This document shows, piece by piece, positions 49,243 to 59,237 of a stretch of DNA of 64,000 nucleotides. The DNA is from Eucommia ulmoides. Its lineage: Eukaryota > Streptophyta > Magnoliopsida > Garryales > Eucommiaceae. Position 1 is the stretch's first letter, and every line of letters starts with the position of its first letter. The stretch covers positions 24,901,803 through 24,965,802 of the forward strand of contig CM028339.1 of assembly GCA_016647705.1 (NCBI GenBank), read 5' to 3'. The notes under the pieces were generated by a model. The model saw nothing but the letters and a program-made list of their open reading frames with translations, was not told the DNA's origin and did no database searches. The position numbers were made by a program, and so were the translations under genes.

Positions 49243-49446
49243 AACTCCGTTCTCTTCTTCAAGAGAATTGACTTTTTCAAGAAACTTATCAATTTCAATT
49301 AAAGCATTTGTAAATTCAACAATTTCAAAATATATGTCAAAATTCTTTTTCTTAAGAGACTTAGTACTACTGAACGTTTTATTTTCCAGAATTACAATCT
49401 TTTCCCCGCGTTTATTCTCTTTTCCAAAAACATAAATAAGGGCAAT

Positions 49447-50766
49447 TGATAGGTGTAATTTACCTATCTATTTCCAAAACGAACTTGTTAGTTTTCGAGT
49501 ATGTTTATTCGTTTTATTATGTTTTAATACGTTTTTATTATTTTTGTTATAAATCAGGTATGTGGGGGTGAAAATACATCAAAATGGATCATAAATGATC
49601 AAATCGGATCAAGAACAGTGGAAAAATAAGCATAAGGGCAAAATTAAAATTTGTAACCCACCGCCGCGGCAACCAGACCACCACTGCGGCGGTCAAAATG
49701 CAGAGTAAGCCTTAAACTTGTTGAAAACTCACTGCCACGATGGTCACTCTGCACAGTTGTTAGATATTTATTTAGATATTTTGAGCCCCTATATCTTCTT
49801 CCTCTCCTCTAATTCAAAAAAGAGAGCTCATTAGAGAGCTCCTAGGGTTAGGATATTTTTGAGAGTGTTTTGGGGAGTGCTCAACCAAATTCGAAGGAGA
49901 AGAACACGTTGCGAAGAAAGAGAAGCAGTCGTTGAATGGCTTTAACGCCAAATCTTCGGACTACGGCTAAGTTTCTTTTGTTTCTCTCTTTATTTTCGTA
50001 ACTTCGGTAGTTTTTTTAGCATGTTTAGCTTGTTTCTCATTGTATAAATGGTTATGGCCATAAGCTAAATGGATTTTGTCTAGGGATTAATAATATTTAT
50101 GAAATCATTGTTTGTTTGAGTTGTATTTCGTTAATAGATGTTCTTCGCTATTTCGATTGTGTTTACCATTATTCTTCAATTAAATGCTTGTTTAGATATA
50201 TAGAGAATACGGGATTTAACACTCGCGAGAGGTAACCCCGAATTCGGATTAGGGTAAACACAATGCGACAATCTAATAACTCGGGAAAGAGTTAGAAAGT
50301 GTGCAATTAATGACGTTCGAGCAAAACTCATTTGACCTAGTGTCGTTAAGATGTTGAAGGGGATTTCTTCGTTGATGCGAAGTCACATATTCACTCATCT
50401 TACACTCGGGAGAGATGGCGGGTGAGTTTACGATATAAAGATTGTCGAATAGATCCAACGCCGTTATTATAAACTAAACAAGATCAAACACGTTTTCGTA
50501 AATGAAGTTAATCCCTAGATAATCTTTTTCCCTAAACATCTCAATATAGTATTATAGTTAATTAGTTTAATTAACTTAGTATTAGTATTAATTAATTATA
50601 AACTCATTTTTTATAGCTTAAATAAAATTAGGTTATGACAATCGCCGTACTCGATAATAATCTCAACTAATCCCTGTGGATACGACAACCCCTACTCCTT
50701 CCCATCTATACTAAAACTTGACCTGTACACTTGCAGTGAAAGTGGGGATGACATATTATGCCACCA
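49447..50766 (+). mobile_element. Solo LTR, gypsy Tat/Athila-like family (copy in sirevirus-like element)
   Basis: Boundaries are TGATAGGTGTAATTTACC (49447) and TTATGCCACCA (50766), with a perfect 5-bp duplication GCAAT (49442-49446, 50767-50771). It is 1320 bp, in the opposite orientation to the copies at 5501-6922 and 16031-17450. It shares the CGGACTACGGCTAAG, AGCATGTTTAGC and GGTTATGGCCATAA landmarks with them. Confidence 0.93.
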
Positions 50767-50962
50767 GCAATCAACGTCTCAATTGCCTTATCTGCAGTCT
50801 TATTATTACCAAGTTTATCATTCTCACTAACGGGATCTTGACTATCAAAGGAAGTGGGAGACTCTATAATAGTATATACGATATCATGATCAGTGCACTC
50901 TATGTGATCGTGTTTAGCTAGGATCTTAAGCCTATTGAGCTAAAACCAGTTTTGATGTTAAT

Positions 50963-52701
50963 TATTGGCGCAATGAGCTACCCAAGAGGAGGTAAATTGG
51001 TTAGTTGTAAAAATTAAACAAATAAATCTTTTAACACTTAATTATCAACTAATCAATTTTTCCTAAATTAATTATTATCTTCATTACGCAATGGATAAGT
51101 GTTTAACTAGGTGCACACCCAAATAAAATATATTGAAAGTAAAGAATGCAGCACACCAAGATATATTCTGGTTCAGCAAGCTAATCTTATCTAATCCAGT
51201 CCCCCAAGCTCCACGGAGATTCGCAACCTCTAAACCCTCGATTCCTTTAATGGTAAGAACCAAACCCTTACAATGACTATTTTACCAAGCTCAAAATCAA
51301 CCTTTAGATTTCCTTTTCCTAGGCTAAGAAAGAACCTTATATTTTTACCAGACTAAATACTAACCTAATTCTATTACAGGAAGAAGCAAAATCTTATTAC
51401 ATGAAACAGAGTTTCGAAAGTCCACAAAAAAAATTATTGTTAATTGCCTGAAGTGAGCTGCAAAAATATTCTGATAAAGACATTCCTCAATAACATCATC
51501 ATGAGAAAATCTCAACGTAAAAATCTCTCTTAGAAAAACTTATAACTGATGTTATTGATATATTTCATGTAAATCCCGCAGGTCTATATATATAGACTGA
51601 TAACAAGTTCTCCAACGACTACTTTTCGAAAGATATGCTTCTACAATGCACTCTTAGACCCTATATAACATAATCATTCAATTTTAGTGTAATTTACTTA
51701 AAAATATCTTTTAAAACTCTCAAATAAGTCCATAAACTATTTCTAAATTTACATCATAAAGATAGGAAGTATTTAACTACTTAAATTGAGAGAACCTTAA
51801 ACTATGTGGACCAAATCAATAGGGATATTAAAATATATGTACCATATCTTCAATAAGGTCAGATCCCTCAAATTTCTGCTTTGGAATCATAAAAAACAAC
51901 TAGTTTTTTTTACCGAAAGACCAAGTTCCTCAAAATCTTAACCGAAATAGTCAGTTGATCGATCCCTGGTTGTTGGTTCTACCCCAGTCGGTTGGCTGAT
52001 TCCCCTCTGGTATGACCGATTGATACAAAGAGTTTCCCTGCCAAGTCATCGCAGTCGGTTGACCAATTGATTCAAATACTTTTCCTGCCAAAACGTAAAT
52101 ACAGTTGGTTAATCGATCTCCTTCAATCGGTTGACCGATCGATGCAGGGAGTACACATTTTACTCTGAAAACATCACAGATTCAAATGGTTGATGAATCT
52201 CTTCTGATCAATTGATCGATTGATGTTGGGTGGTTATTTCATTCACCAATTCTGCTTCAAAACCCACTGCTTGATTCAATTAACCGATTGCTTTTCTCGG
52301 TTGACTGAATTGACCCTAAATTTCAACTTTTATACTTTAATCCTTATTTTTAATTAGGTTAATTTCTATTTTCAATTTCACATAAGGAGCACCTAATAAA
52401 TCAATAATTAGGATCCTAAATTCTATTATTTCAACACACAAAAGATAACTCATTTAATAATATCGTGTGTGATCCTAATTCGGGTTGCATCAAGAGTATA
52501 AGAGTATCGAGTTATTTTCACCTAATTTCTTCAAAATCTTCAACACTCTTCATTTCTTTATTGCATTCATCTTTGTACCCATATTATTTTCTTTATGATG
52601 TCTTCAATAATATAGAACTCTTTTCTGAGATACTCAACAAACACATTAGTTCCACAAAAATCATCAACGCTTAATTGTTCATCAAAATTTAGGGATCAAC
52701 A
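50963..52701 (-). repeat. 5' LTR of the sirevirus-like element
   Basis: The plus-strand view starts near TATTGGCGCAATGAGC and ends AGGGATCAACA. It is about 1.74 kb, shorter than the other copies. It carries the TTGACCGATCGAT palindrome cluster (51955-52310). Confidence 0.82.
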
Positions 52702-52960
52702 TCAACTAAATTATTTTGTGACAACAAGTCTGCTATCATGCTATCATCAGACTCAATTCTCCATGAAAGGACAAAACATATTGAGGTGGATATCCATTTC
52801 ATTCATGAGAAAGTTCAATCAGGAATCATCACACCTACATTCGTCCCATCTTCCGAACAGGCTTCTAATATGTTCACCAAATACACAGGACCATCTCTTC
52901 TTCAGTTAGCTATTGGCAAGTTAGGTCTCATCAACATTTTCTCCCTAGCTTGAGGGGGAG
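52702..52960 (+). pseudogene. Copia RNase H end and PPT (host copia, part 4)
   Basis: The translation includes LHERTKHIEVDIHFIHEKVQSGIIT-like sequence (first about 20 residues are the conserved HxRTKHIExDxHFxR block) and TGPSLLQLAIGKLGL, the usual copia C-terminus. It is followed by TGAGGGGGAG at 52951-52960, the polypurine tract that adjoins the 3' LTR. Confidence 0.88.
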
Positions 52961-53155
52961 TGTTGAAATATTATATGTATGCATTATGTTTTATTTTTGG
53001 TATCGTTATTATAGGGTTTTATTTGCCCATTTATTTCGGTGATATTCTTCCTCATTTAGCTTGCTCCAGTGGCTATAGAATTACGGGAATAGAACACATT
53101 CAATATGTACCAAAATTATCAATTATATTGTTCCTTGTTCTCCTATATCCTTTTA
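52961..53155 (+). repeat. 3' LTR of the nested-host copia element
   Basis: It starts TGTTGAAATATT directly after the polypurine tract and matches 31407-31602. Its right edge, in an AT-rich run, is approximate. Confidence 0.85.
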
Positions 53156-53708
53156 TTTTTTTTATTCTTGAGCTTTTATTGACAAACCGAGCATGTTTCA
53201 TCAGTTTTAACCAAACATTCTTTTTTATCATCTATAGAAAATTGAAACACCTCTTCAACTTGAGTTCAGGATAAATCATTTGGGCTCCCTGCCTAAGGTT
53301 TTTGTTTAGATAGAATAAACCCTAGAAAATGAAGGCATCAATAAAATAAGAGTCAACATCATATTTAAAAAAGAAAATCCAAAATATAAATGATAAGTGC
53401 AATGTTTTTCTCAAGAAAACCTTAAATAGAAAATTAGGCACCAGCAGAAATGAATAGAAATTGGAAATATTTAACATATCCATGGTTGAGCTTAACTTGA
53501 AGCATTTGTGAAGTATTTAAGAGAATGAACATTTCAACCACGTAAAATTATAATAATACAATAATCCAAAAAAAAAATGCTCTAAACCAATAGATAAATA
53601 AATGAAAAAAAAAAAAAAAATCCTCCTTTATAAGAAGGAAGCATATTTTACTATCGATTGTCTCAAGGAATGACTCATGATCGCTCATTGTAAATAGATT
53701 CATGTAGT
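53156..53708. other. No gene recognised; intergenic
   Basis: AT-rich sequence between two copia elements. A (T)n and an (A)n run (53581-53615) are the only visible structure. Confidence 0.5.
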
Positions 53709-53713
53709 CAACC

Positions 53714-54292
53714 TATTGGAAAAGATGGTAGGATAATTTTGTCAGTCCCAGAATATTTTTCCAAACTAAAATAGAACAAAAATAACACAACAAATTTTAG
53801 TGTGGAAAACCCTCATCAATTGAAGGTAAAAACCGCGAGACCCGTAGGCCGCTTAAATCTCCCACTATAACAAATAAGGGGGATTACAAATCTCACACTT
53901 GGTGGATCACTCAAACAATACACAAAAATATTGTCTTTAATTTGTGGGAAAAACTTCACAAATTGGCTCTCACAATGTCTTCCCAAAATTGGGGTTTTCC
54001 TCCCTAACTCTCTGCATATTTTCTTTGCAGATAAGTTATTTTACTCTTTGGCTCACCTCCTCTATTAATAGAGGAGGATTTGATCAATTTAGCAGTTTGA
54101 ACACATGCCAAATTAAGCACCGACTTCGGTTGTCGACTCTATTTTGTCCAAGTTTGGTGAACTGCTTCTTTTTCTTCCTTTTTCATTGGATCCCCTTTTT
54201 CTATTTTCTTTTGTTGCTTTTTTCATCATGCTTGTCCCCTTTGTCTTGTAGTAAAAATATAAGGATTCCAAATTAGGAAGGAATACCCAACA
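53714..54292 (-). repeat. 3' LTR of the Tnt1-like element
   Basis: 579 bp, the same length as its partner. In the plus-strand view it starts TATTGGAAAAGATGG and ends TACCCAACA. Confidence 0.95.
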
Positions 54293-54606
54293 AATCTCCC
54301 CCTCACTACCAATTTGGGGTCGAAGTCAAGCCTGCAACTTCCTTGCAAACTTCGAGCTTCTCTCTGGGTAGAGATTTCATCATCATGTCGGCCCCATTAT
54401 CATTGGTGTGGATCTTCTCGAGCTGTAGCAACTTATTTTCTAATACATCATGAATCCAGTGATATCTCACGTCGATGTGTTTAGACTTCGAGTGAAAATT
54501 TGGGTTCTTACTGAGGTAAATAGCACTTTGACTATCGTAGTGGAGTGCATACTTCTCCTAATTCTGACCCAACTCTTGTAGAAACTTCTTCATCCACAAG
54601 ATCTCC

Positions 54607-55669
54607 TTACATCATTCCATGATTGTGATGTATTCTGCTTCTGTGGTGGATAAGGCAACACACTTCTGTAATCATGATTACCACAAAAACAACTCCCTCT
54701 GCAAATGTTATCAAGTATCCGGATATGGATTTTCTCAAGTCCACATCGCCAGCCATATCTGCATATATATGTCCTTCCAATACAGGCTTATCATTTCGAA
54801 ACATAAACAATGACTGGATGTCTCCCTGAGATACCTGAGTATCCATTTTACTGCTTCCCAATGTTCCTTTCCAGGATTTGAAAGGAAACGGCTCACAACG
54901 CCAACTATGTGAGCGATGTCTGGTCTGGTGCATACCATGGCGTACATCAAACTGCTAACCGCCGATGCATAAGGCACCCCATCCATTTCTAATTTTTCCT
55001 CTTTACTTGAAGGACATTGTCTCGCACTAAACTTGAAGTGGCTTGTAAGTGGAAAACTAACAACTTTAGCTTTACTCATGTTGAATCTTTCAAGAACCTT
55101 TTCAACATAGCATTCTTGAGTAGCCAGATTCTGCGATTATGCCTGTCACGGGTAATCGTCATGCCAAGAATCTGCTTTGCTGCTCCTAAGTCCTTCATTA
55201 TAAAGGACTTGCTCAACTCTTGCTTCAGCTTGTTAATTTTGGCACTGTCACGACCAACGATTAACATGTCATCAACATAGAGTAGAAGAATGATAAAGTC
55301 ACCATCAGAAAATTTCTTGATGAAGATACAATAATCTGCCGTTGTTCGGTTGTACCCATTTTTCTCCAGAAATGAGTCAAACTTTTTGTACTACTGCATT
55401 GGTTCTTGTTTCAGACCATACAAGCTTTTCTTCAGTCTGTACACCAGTTTCTCTTTTCCTTTGACTAGGAAACCTTCGGGCTGCTCCATGTAGATTTCCT
55501 CATCAAGATCTCTATGCAAAAATGCAGTTTTTACGTCAAGTTGTTCAACCTCCAGATTAAGACTGGCTGCAAGGCCAAAAACAACTCGAATTGAAGACAT
55601 TTTCACCATGGGTGAAAATATTTTGTCAAAATCAACACCCTTCTTCTGCCCGAATCCTTTCACAACCAA
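54607..55669 (-). pseudogene. RT and RNase H region of the Tnt1-like element
   Basis: Minus-strand pieces show RT landmarks in order: VVKGFGQKKGVDFDKIFSPM, EQLDVKTAFLHRDLDEEIYM, EGFLVKGKEKLVYRLKKSLY (55391-55669), then FIMKDLGAAKQILGM (55076-55267), ASAVSSLMYAMVCTRPDIAH and GKEHWEAVKWILRYLRE (54735-55079) and an RNase H part (54607-54933). The similarity to the copia RT/RNase H unit is unmistakable. Broken. Confidence 0.92.
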
Positions 55670-56236
55670 TCTTGCTTTGTAGCGTGGTTGTGAGCTATGT
55701 TTTTCATTTTTTATCCTCTACTCCCACTTGTTCTTGAGAGTTTTTCTACCCTGTGGTAGTTTCACCATATCAAATGTGTAGTTCTCATGCAAGGATTTCA
55801 TCTATTCTTGCATGGATTTTAACCACTTGCCCTTATGTTGATCTGTAACAGCTTCTTCATACCTCTCAGGTTCTCCCCCTTCAGTAAGCATCACATACTC
55901 ATGAGGAGAACATCTGCGACTTGATTATCACTTTCGGGTAGATTTTCTCAGTTCTTGTTGGACTTGTTCTGGAATCGATTCTGGTTCCGAACTGCTAGCT
56001 GGTGAAGTTGTATCATTAGGATCTAGTACCTCTCTCTCGTCACCAGAATTTGTTGGTGAAAAGTTAGGTTTGAGATCTACTGAAAATTTATCTGGTTGTG
56101 GCTTTTCCGGTTTCTCAAAGTCTCCAGCTATCTAATCTTCAAGAAACACCACGTCTCCACTTCTGACGATCCTCTTGCTGACAGGATCCCAGAGTCTGTA
56201 GCCGAACTCTTCATGTGTGTATCCCACAAAGATGCA

Positions 56237-57085
56237 TTACTTTGCCTTTCCATCCAGCTTAGACTTCTTATCTTTTAGGATGTAAACAAGCGCTCTGTAG
56301 CTAAACACTTTTAGGTGTTTGTACGAAATGTCTTTCTCCATCCAGACTCTTTCTGGTACATCATAGTTTAGTGGAACTAATGGAGAAAGATTGATTAAAT
56401 CAACTGCTGTCCTCATTGCCTCCCCCCAAAAGGAGTTTGGTAGCTTTGCATCTGAGAGCATACATCTGACTTTTTCACAGATGGTTCTGTTCATCCTCTC
56501 TGCGACACCATTGTGCTAAGGTGTCTTTGGTACTAACTTTTCTATCCTGATGCCGAATTTCGTACAATACTCTTCGAATGGTCCACGGTATTCGCCTCTG
56601 TTGTCTGCACGTACACATTTCAAATATCTGCCAGTTTTCCTCTCAACTTTTACATGAAATTGCCTGAAAATTTCCACCACTTGATCTTTGGTTTTCAAGG
56701 CAAAGGCCCACACTTTTGTAGAGTGGTCGTCAATGAAAGTCACGAAGTAAAAAACACATCCCAATAACTTACAACTTATTGAGCAGACATCTGTGTGTAT
56801 CAAATCTAGAATATTCTTTCTTCTAGATGGTGGATGAGTTTGAAATGTAACTCTGTGTTGCTTTCCTATAACACAATCAACACAGGTTTGCAAGGGTGTG
56901 CCTTTTATTCCTGGCAAGAGCTCTTTCTTAGAAAGGATTTTAAGACCTTTCTTACTCATATGTCTGAGCCGCTTATGCCATAGCTCGGTGGGGACGTTTT
57001 TCCTGATTGTATTTACCTCTCCTCTGCATAACTTGGCCTTCATAACATAGAGAGAGGTATTCTTCTTGCCTTTTTCTATCGTCAA
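56237..57085 (-). pseudogene. Integrase region of the Tnt1-like element
   Basis: The minus-strand translation shows the pre-integrase zinc finger (LWHKRLRHMSKKGL ... CVDCVIGKQHRV), the catalytic core start (LDLIHTDVCSI, YFVTFIDDHSTKVWAF, VRADNRGEYRGPFEEYC) and the following IN part NRTICEKVRCMLSDAKLP and FWGEAMRTAVDLINLSP. Broken. Confidence 0.92.
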
Positions 57086-57103
57086 ATTACATTTGGTAAG
57101 CTT

Positions 57104-57410
57104 TCATCTGCCTTCACCAAAGTGATTGTTGTAGCCCTCGTCGTCAAGCTTCCCGATAGAGATTAAGTTGAGACGGATATCAGGGACATATCTCACGTCT
57201 TTCAAAAGTAGCTTGTATCCGAGATTGGTTTTGAGACAAACATTGCCGATACCAACAATTTCATATGCACCATCATTTTCGATCTTCACACGTCCAAATT
57301 CTCCTTGAGTGTAAGATGAAAAGAAATCTAATCGTGGCGTGACATGAAAGGAGGCGCCTGAGTCAACAACCCAGGTTGAATCTTGGTATACAAGATTAAC
57401 ATAATTATCA
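57104..57410 (-). pseudogene. Protease region of the Tnt1-like element
   Basis: Minus-strand WVVDSGASFHVTP near 57350-57390 is the aspartic protease active-site block of copia elements. It is followed by GIGNVCLKTNLGYKLLLKDV and YVPDIRLNLISIGKL at 57104-57289. Confidence 0.88.
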
Positions 57411-57499
57411 TCTCGAACAATGATAGCTTCATTAATGACAGTAGCAGTGTTATTTGTTCAGGTTTCAACTTCCTGATTTTGGGATTGCTCCACCTTCAA

Positions 57500-58315
57500 C
57501 TTCCAACAATCTCAAATGAAGTGTCTGGATTTACCACAGTAATAGCACTTCTTGTCAGATCTAAATTTGGATTTAGATCGTCCTCTTTCTTGTCCGTGGG
57601 GATTTCGACTTCTGTTTATCCTACGCCTCTCTGTCTTGCTTTTCTGAGACAAACACTTCAGACTCAGGAGTGTACCCTTCATCTTTTCGTCTGGACTCTT
57701 CGTTCAACATTCTGTCTTTTACCATATCCATGGTAAGCTTTCCATCTGGAGCAGAGTTGCTAACTGACACGACTAATATGTCCCAACTCTTCGTTAGAGA
57801 ACTCAACATCAGCAACGCTTGCAACTCATCATCTACGGTCATTTTCATAGAATTGAGTTGATTAATAATGCCTTGAAACTCGCTCATATGTTCCGATACA
57901 CTGCTTCCATCTTTGTATTTCAGATTGAGTAATCGTCGCATCAGATTTGCTTTATTATATGCGGTTGTCCTTGCATACATTTTCTCTAACTTTCGCCAAA
58001 GAACATAACCATTATGTTCATTAGAAAAATTTTGAAAAATGCTTTTGTCAATCCATTGCCGGATTTGGCAGCACATTTCCAGTTCTGTACGATCCAGTCA
58101 GCGTCTGATGAGGTTGTCGATGTGCTCGTGGTTGATGTTGTTGTTGTTTCGCCGGCTCTGTCATTCGTTGTAGATACCACCTCCTGTGTCGGCATTACAA
58201 TGGGCTTCCATAGATCTTTTATGTACAAAAGATCCTCCATATTCAGCTTCCAAATTGCATAGTTAAATGCAGTCAATTTGATCATGTTGCCTATGCTCTC
58301 CTCCATCTCGATCAC
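57500..58315 (-). pseudogene. Gag region of the Tnt1-like element
   Basis: Minus-strand pieces start with NMIKLTAFNYAIWKLNMEDL (N-terminal gag block of Tnt1-type elements) at about 58290. They continue with VLWRKLEKMYARTTAYNKAN, MRRLLNLKYKDGSSVSEHMS and TKSWDILVVSVSNSAPDGKL (57621-58076). A CYYCGK-type knuckle lies near 57535-57555. A Thr/Ser-rich tract (about 58110-58160) separates the first two blocks. Broken. Confidence 0.9.
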
Positions 58316-58329
58316 AGGTCTGAATCAAT

Positions 58330-58620
58330 AGGTTTCACTGGGTCCGGTACTTTGCTGCCGATGAATAGTACCGCATACAGTACTATGTGAATAGTACCCG
58401 TATGTATGAATAGTATTGTATGAACAGTACCGTATACACACTGTATGCGTCTCGTATAAATACTATAAATAGTGCCGTATGAACATTATCGTATAGATAC
58501 TATATATATACCGTATATGTCTCGTATAAATACTGTGAATAGTATCGTATACGTACGTATGTATGTATAGTGCACGTATATACGTATATATTAGTATTGT
58601 ATACTATGTATATGATCTCC
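58330..58620. repeat. Degenerate GTA/ATAGTA-rich repeat in the Tnt1-like leader
   Basis: Loose units with (G)AATAGTA(C/T)CGTAT and TATGAA(C/T)AGTA recur about ten times between the gag start and the PBS, in the untranslated leader. Confidence 0.7.
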
Positions 58621-58638
58621 TCATCTACTGGGCTCCAA

Positions 58639-58650
58639 GCTCTGATACCA
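58639..58650 (-). other. Primer-binding site of the Tnt1-like element
   Basis: Minus-strand TGGTATCAGAGC, complementary to the 3' end of initiator tRNA-Met, three bases from the 5' LTR. Confidence 0.93.
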
Positions 58651-58653
58651 CTT

Positions 58654-59232
58654 TGTTGGAAAAGGTGACAGGACAATTTTGTCGGTCCCAGAATATTTTT
58701 CTAAACCGAAATAGAACAAAAATAACACAACAAATTTTAGTGTGGAAAACCCTCATCAATTGAAGGTAAAAACCACGAGACCCGTAGGCCGCTTAAATCT
58801 TCCACTATAACAAATAAGGGGGATTACAAATCTCACACTTGGTGGATCACTCAAACAATACACAAAAATATTGTCTTCAATTTGTGGGTAAAACTTCACA
58901 AATTGGCTCTCACAATGTCTTCCCAAAATTGGGGTTTCTCTCCCTAACTCTCTGCATATTTTCTTTGCAGAGAAGTTATTTTTCTCTTTGGCTCACCTCC
59001 TCTATTAATAAAGGAGGATTTGATCAATTTGGCAGTTTGAACACATGCCAAATTAAGCACCGACTTTGGTTGTCGACTCTATTTTGTCCAAGTTTGGTGA
59101 GCTGCTTCTTTTTCTTCCTTTTTCATTGGATCCCCTTTTTCTCTTTTCTTTTGTTGCTTTTTTCATCATGCTTGTCCCCTTTGTCTTGTAGTAAAAATAT
59201 GAGGATTCGAAATTGGGAGGGAATACCCAACA
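58654..59232 (-). repeat. 5' LTR of the Tnt1-like element
   Basis: 579 bp. In the plus-strand view it starts TGTTGGAAAAGG and ends TACCCAACA, followed by CAACC. Confidence 0.95.
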
Positions 59233-59237
59233 CAACC

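Larger units (their letters stand above)
40678..52701 (-). mobile_element. Sirevirus-like copia element with gag and env-like parts
   Basis: On the minus strand the 5' LTR is 50963-52701 and the 3' LTR is 40678-45402 (interrupted). LTR ends are TGTTGATCC...GGCCAACA. The flanks TCATA (40673-40677) and TCAAC (52702-52706) are an imperfect 5-bp duplication. The interior holds a coiled-coil gag region, a zinc-knuckle-like stretch, a Lys-rich region and a 322-codon env-like/extra ORF (46992-47960). The typical sirevirus 3' phrase CTCCCCCTTTGTCATCAC appears at 45765-45783. No protease, integrase or RT was recognised between gag and the extra ORF, so this is a non-autonomous derivative. The 3' LTR contains solo LTR 41396-43800 and the leader contains solo LTR 49447-50766. 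Confidence 0.8.
31407..53155 (+). mobile_element. Ty1/copia element with short LTRs, split by nested insertions
   Basis: The 5' LTR (31407-31602) and 3' LTR (52961-53155) are about 195 bp each and differ at roughly 12 percent of positions, so the element is old. A PBS-like AGTATCAAGAGC follows the 5' LTR, and the PPT TGAGGGGGAG (52951-52960) precedes the 3' LTR. Own segments are 31603-33020 (leader, gag remnant, protease-side region), 38885-40677 (integrase, RT, start of RNase H) and 52702-52960 (RNase H end). The order is that of copia. Two large insertions separate the segments: 33021-38884 and 40678-52701. The copy is broken in many places. Confidence 0.88.
53714..59232 (-). mobile_element. 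Ty1/copia element, Tnt1/Tork-like, both LTRs present
   Basis: Its 5519 bp are flanked by the perfect 5-bp duplication CAACC (53709-53713, 59233-59237). LTRs of 579 bp lie at 53714-54292 (3') and 58654-59232 (5'). I count about 26 differences, roughly 4.5 percent, so insertion was perhaps 2-3 million years ago at commonly used plant rates. The minus-strand PBS TGGTATCAGAGC is at 58639-58650 and the PPT GTGAGGGGGAGATT adjoins 54293. Gag, protease, integrase, RT and RNase H follow in copia order and look like Tnt1. The layout is whole, but the polyprotein is broken at several points. Confidence 0.95.
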
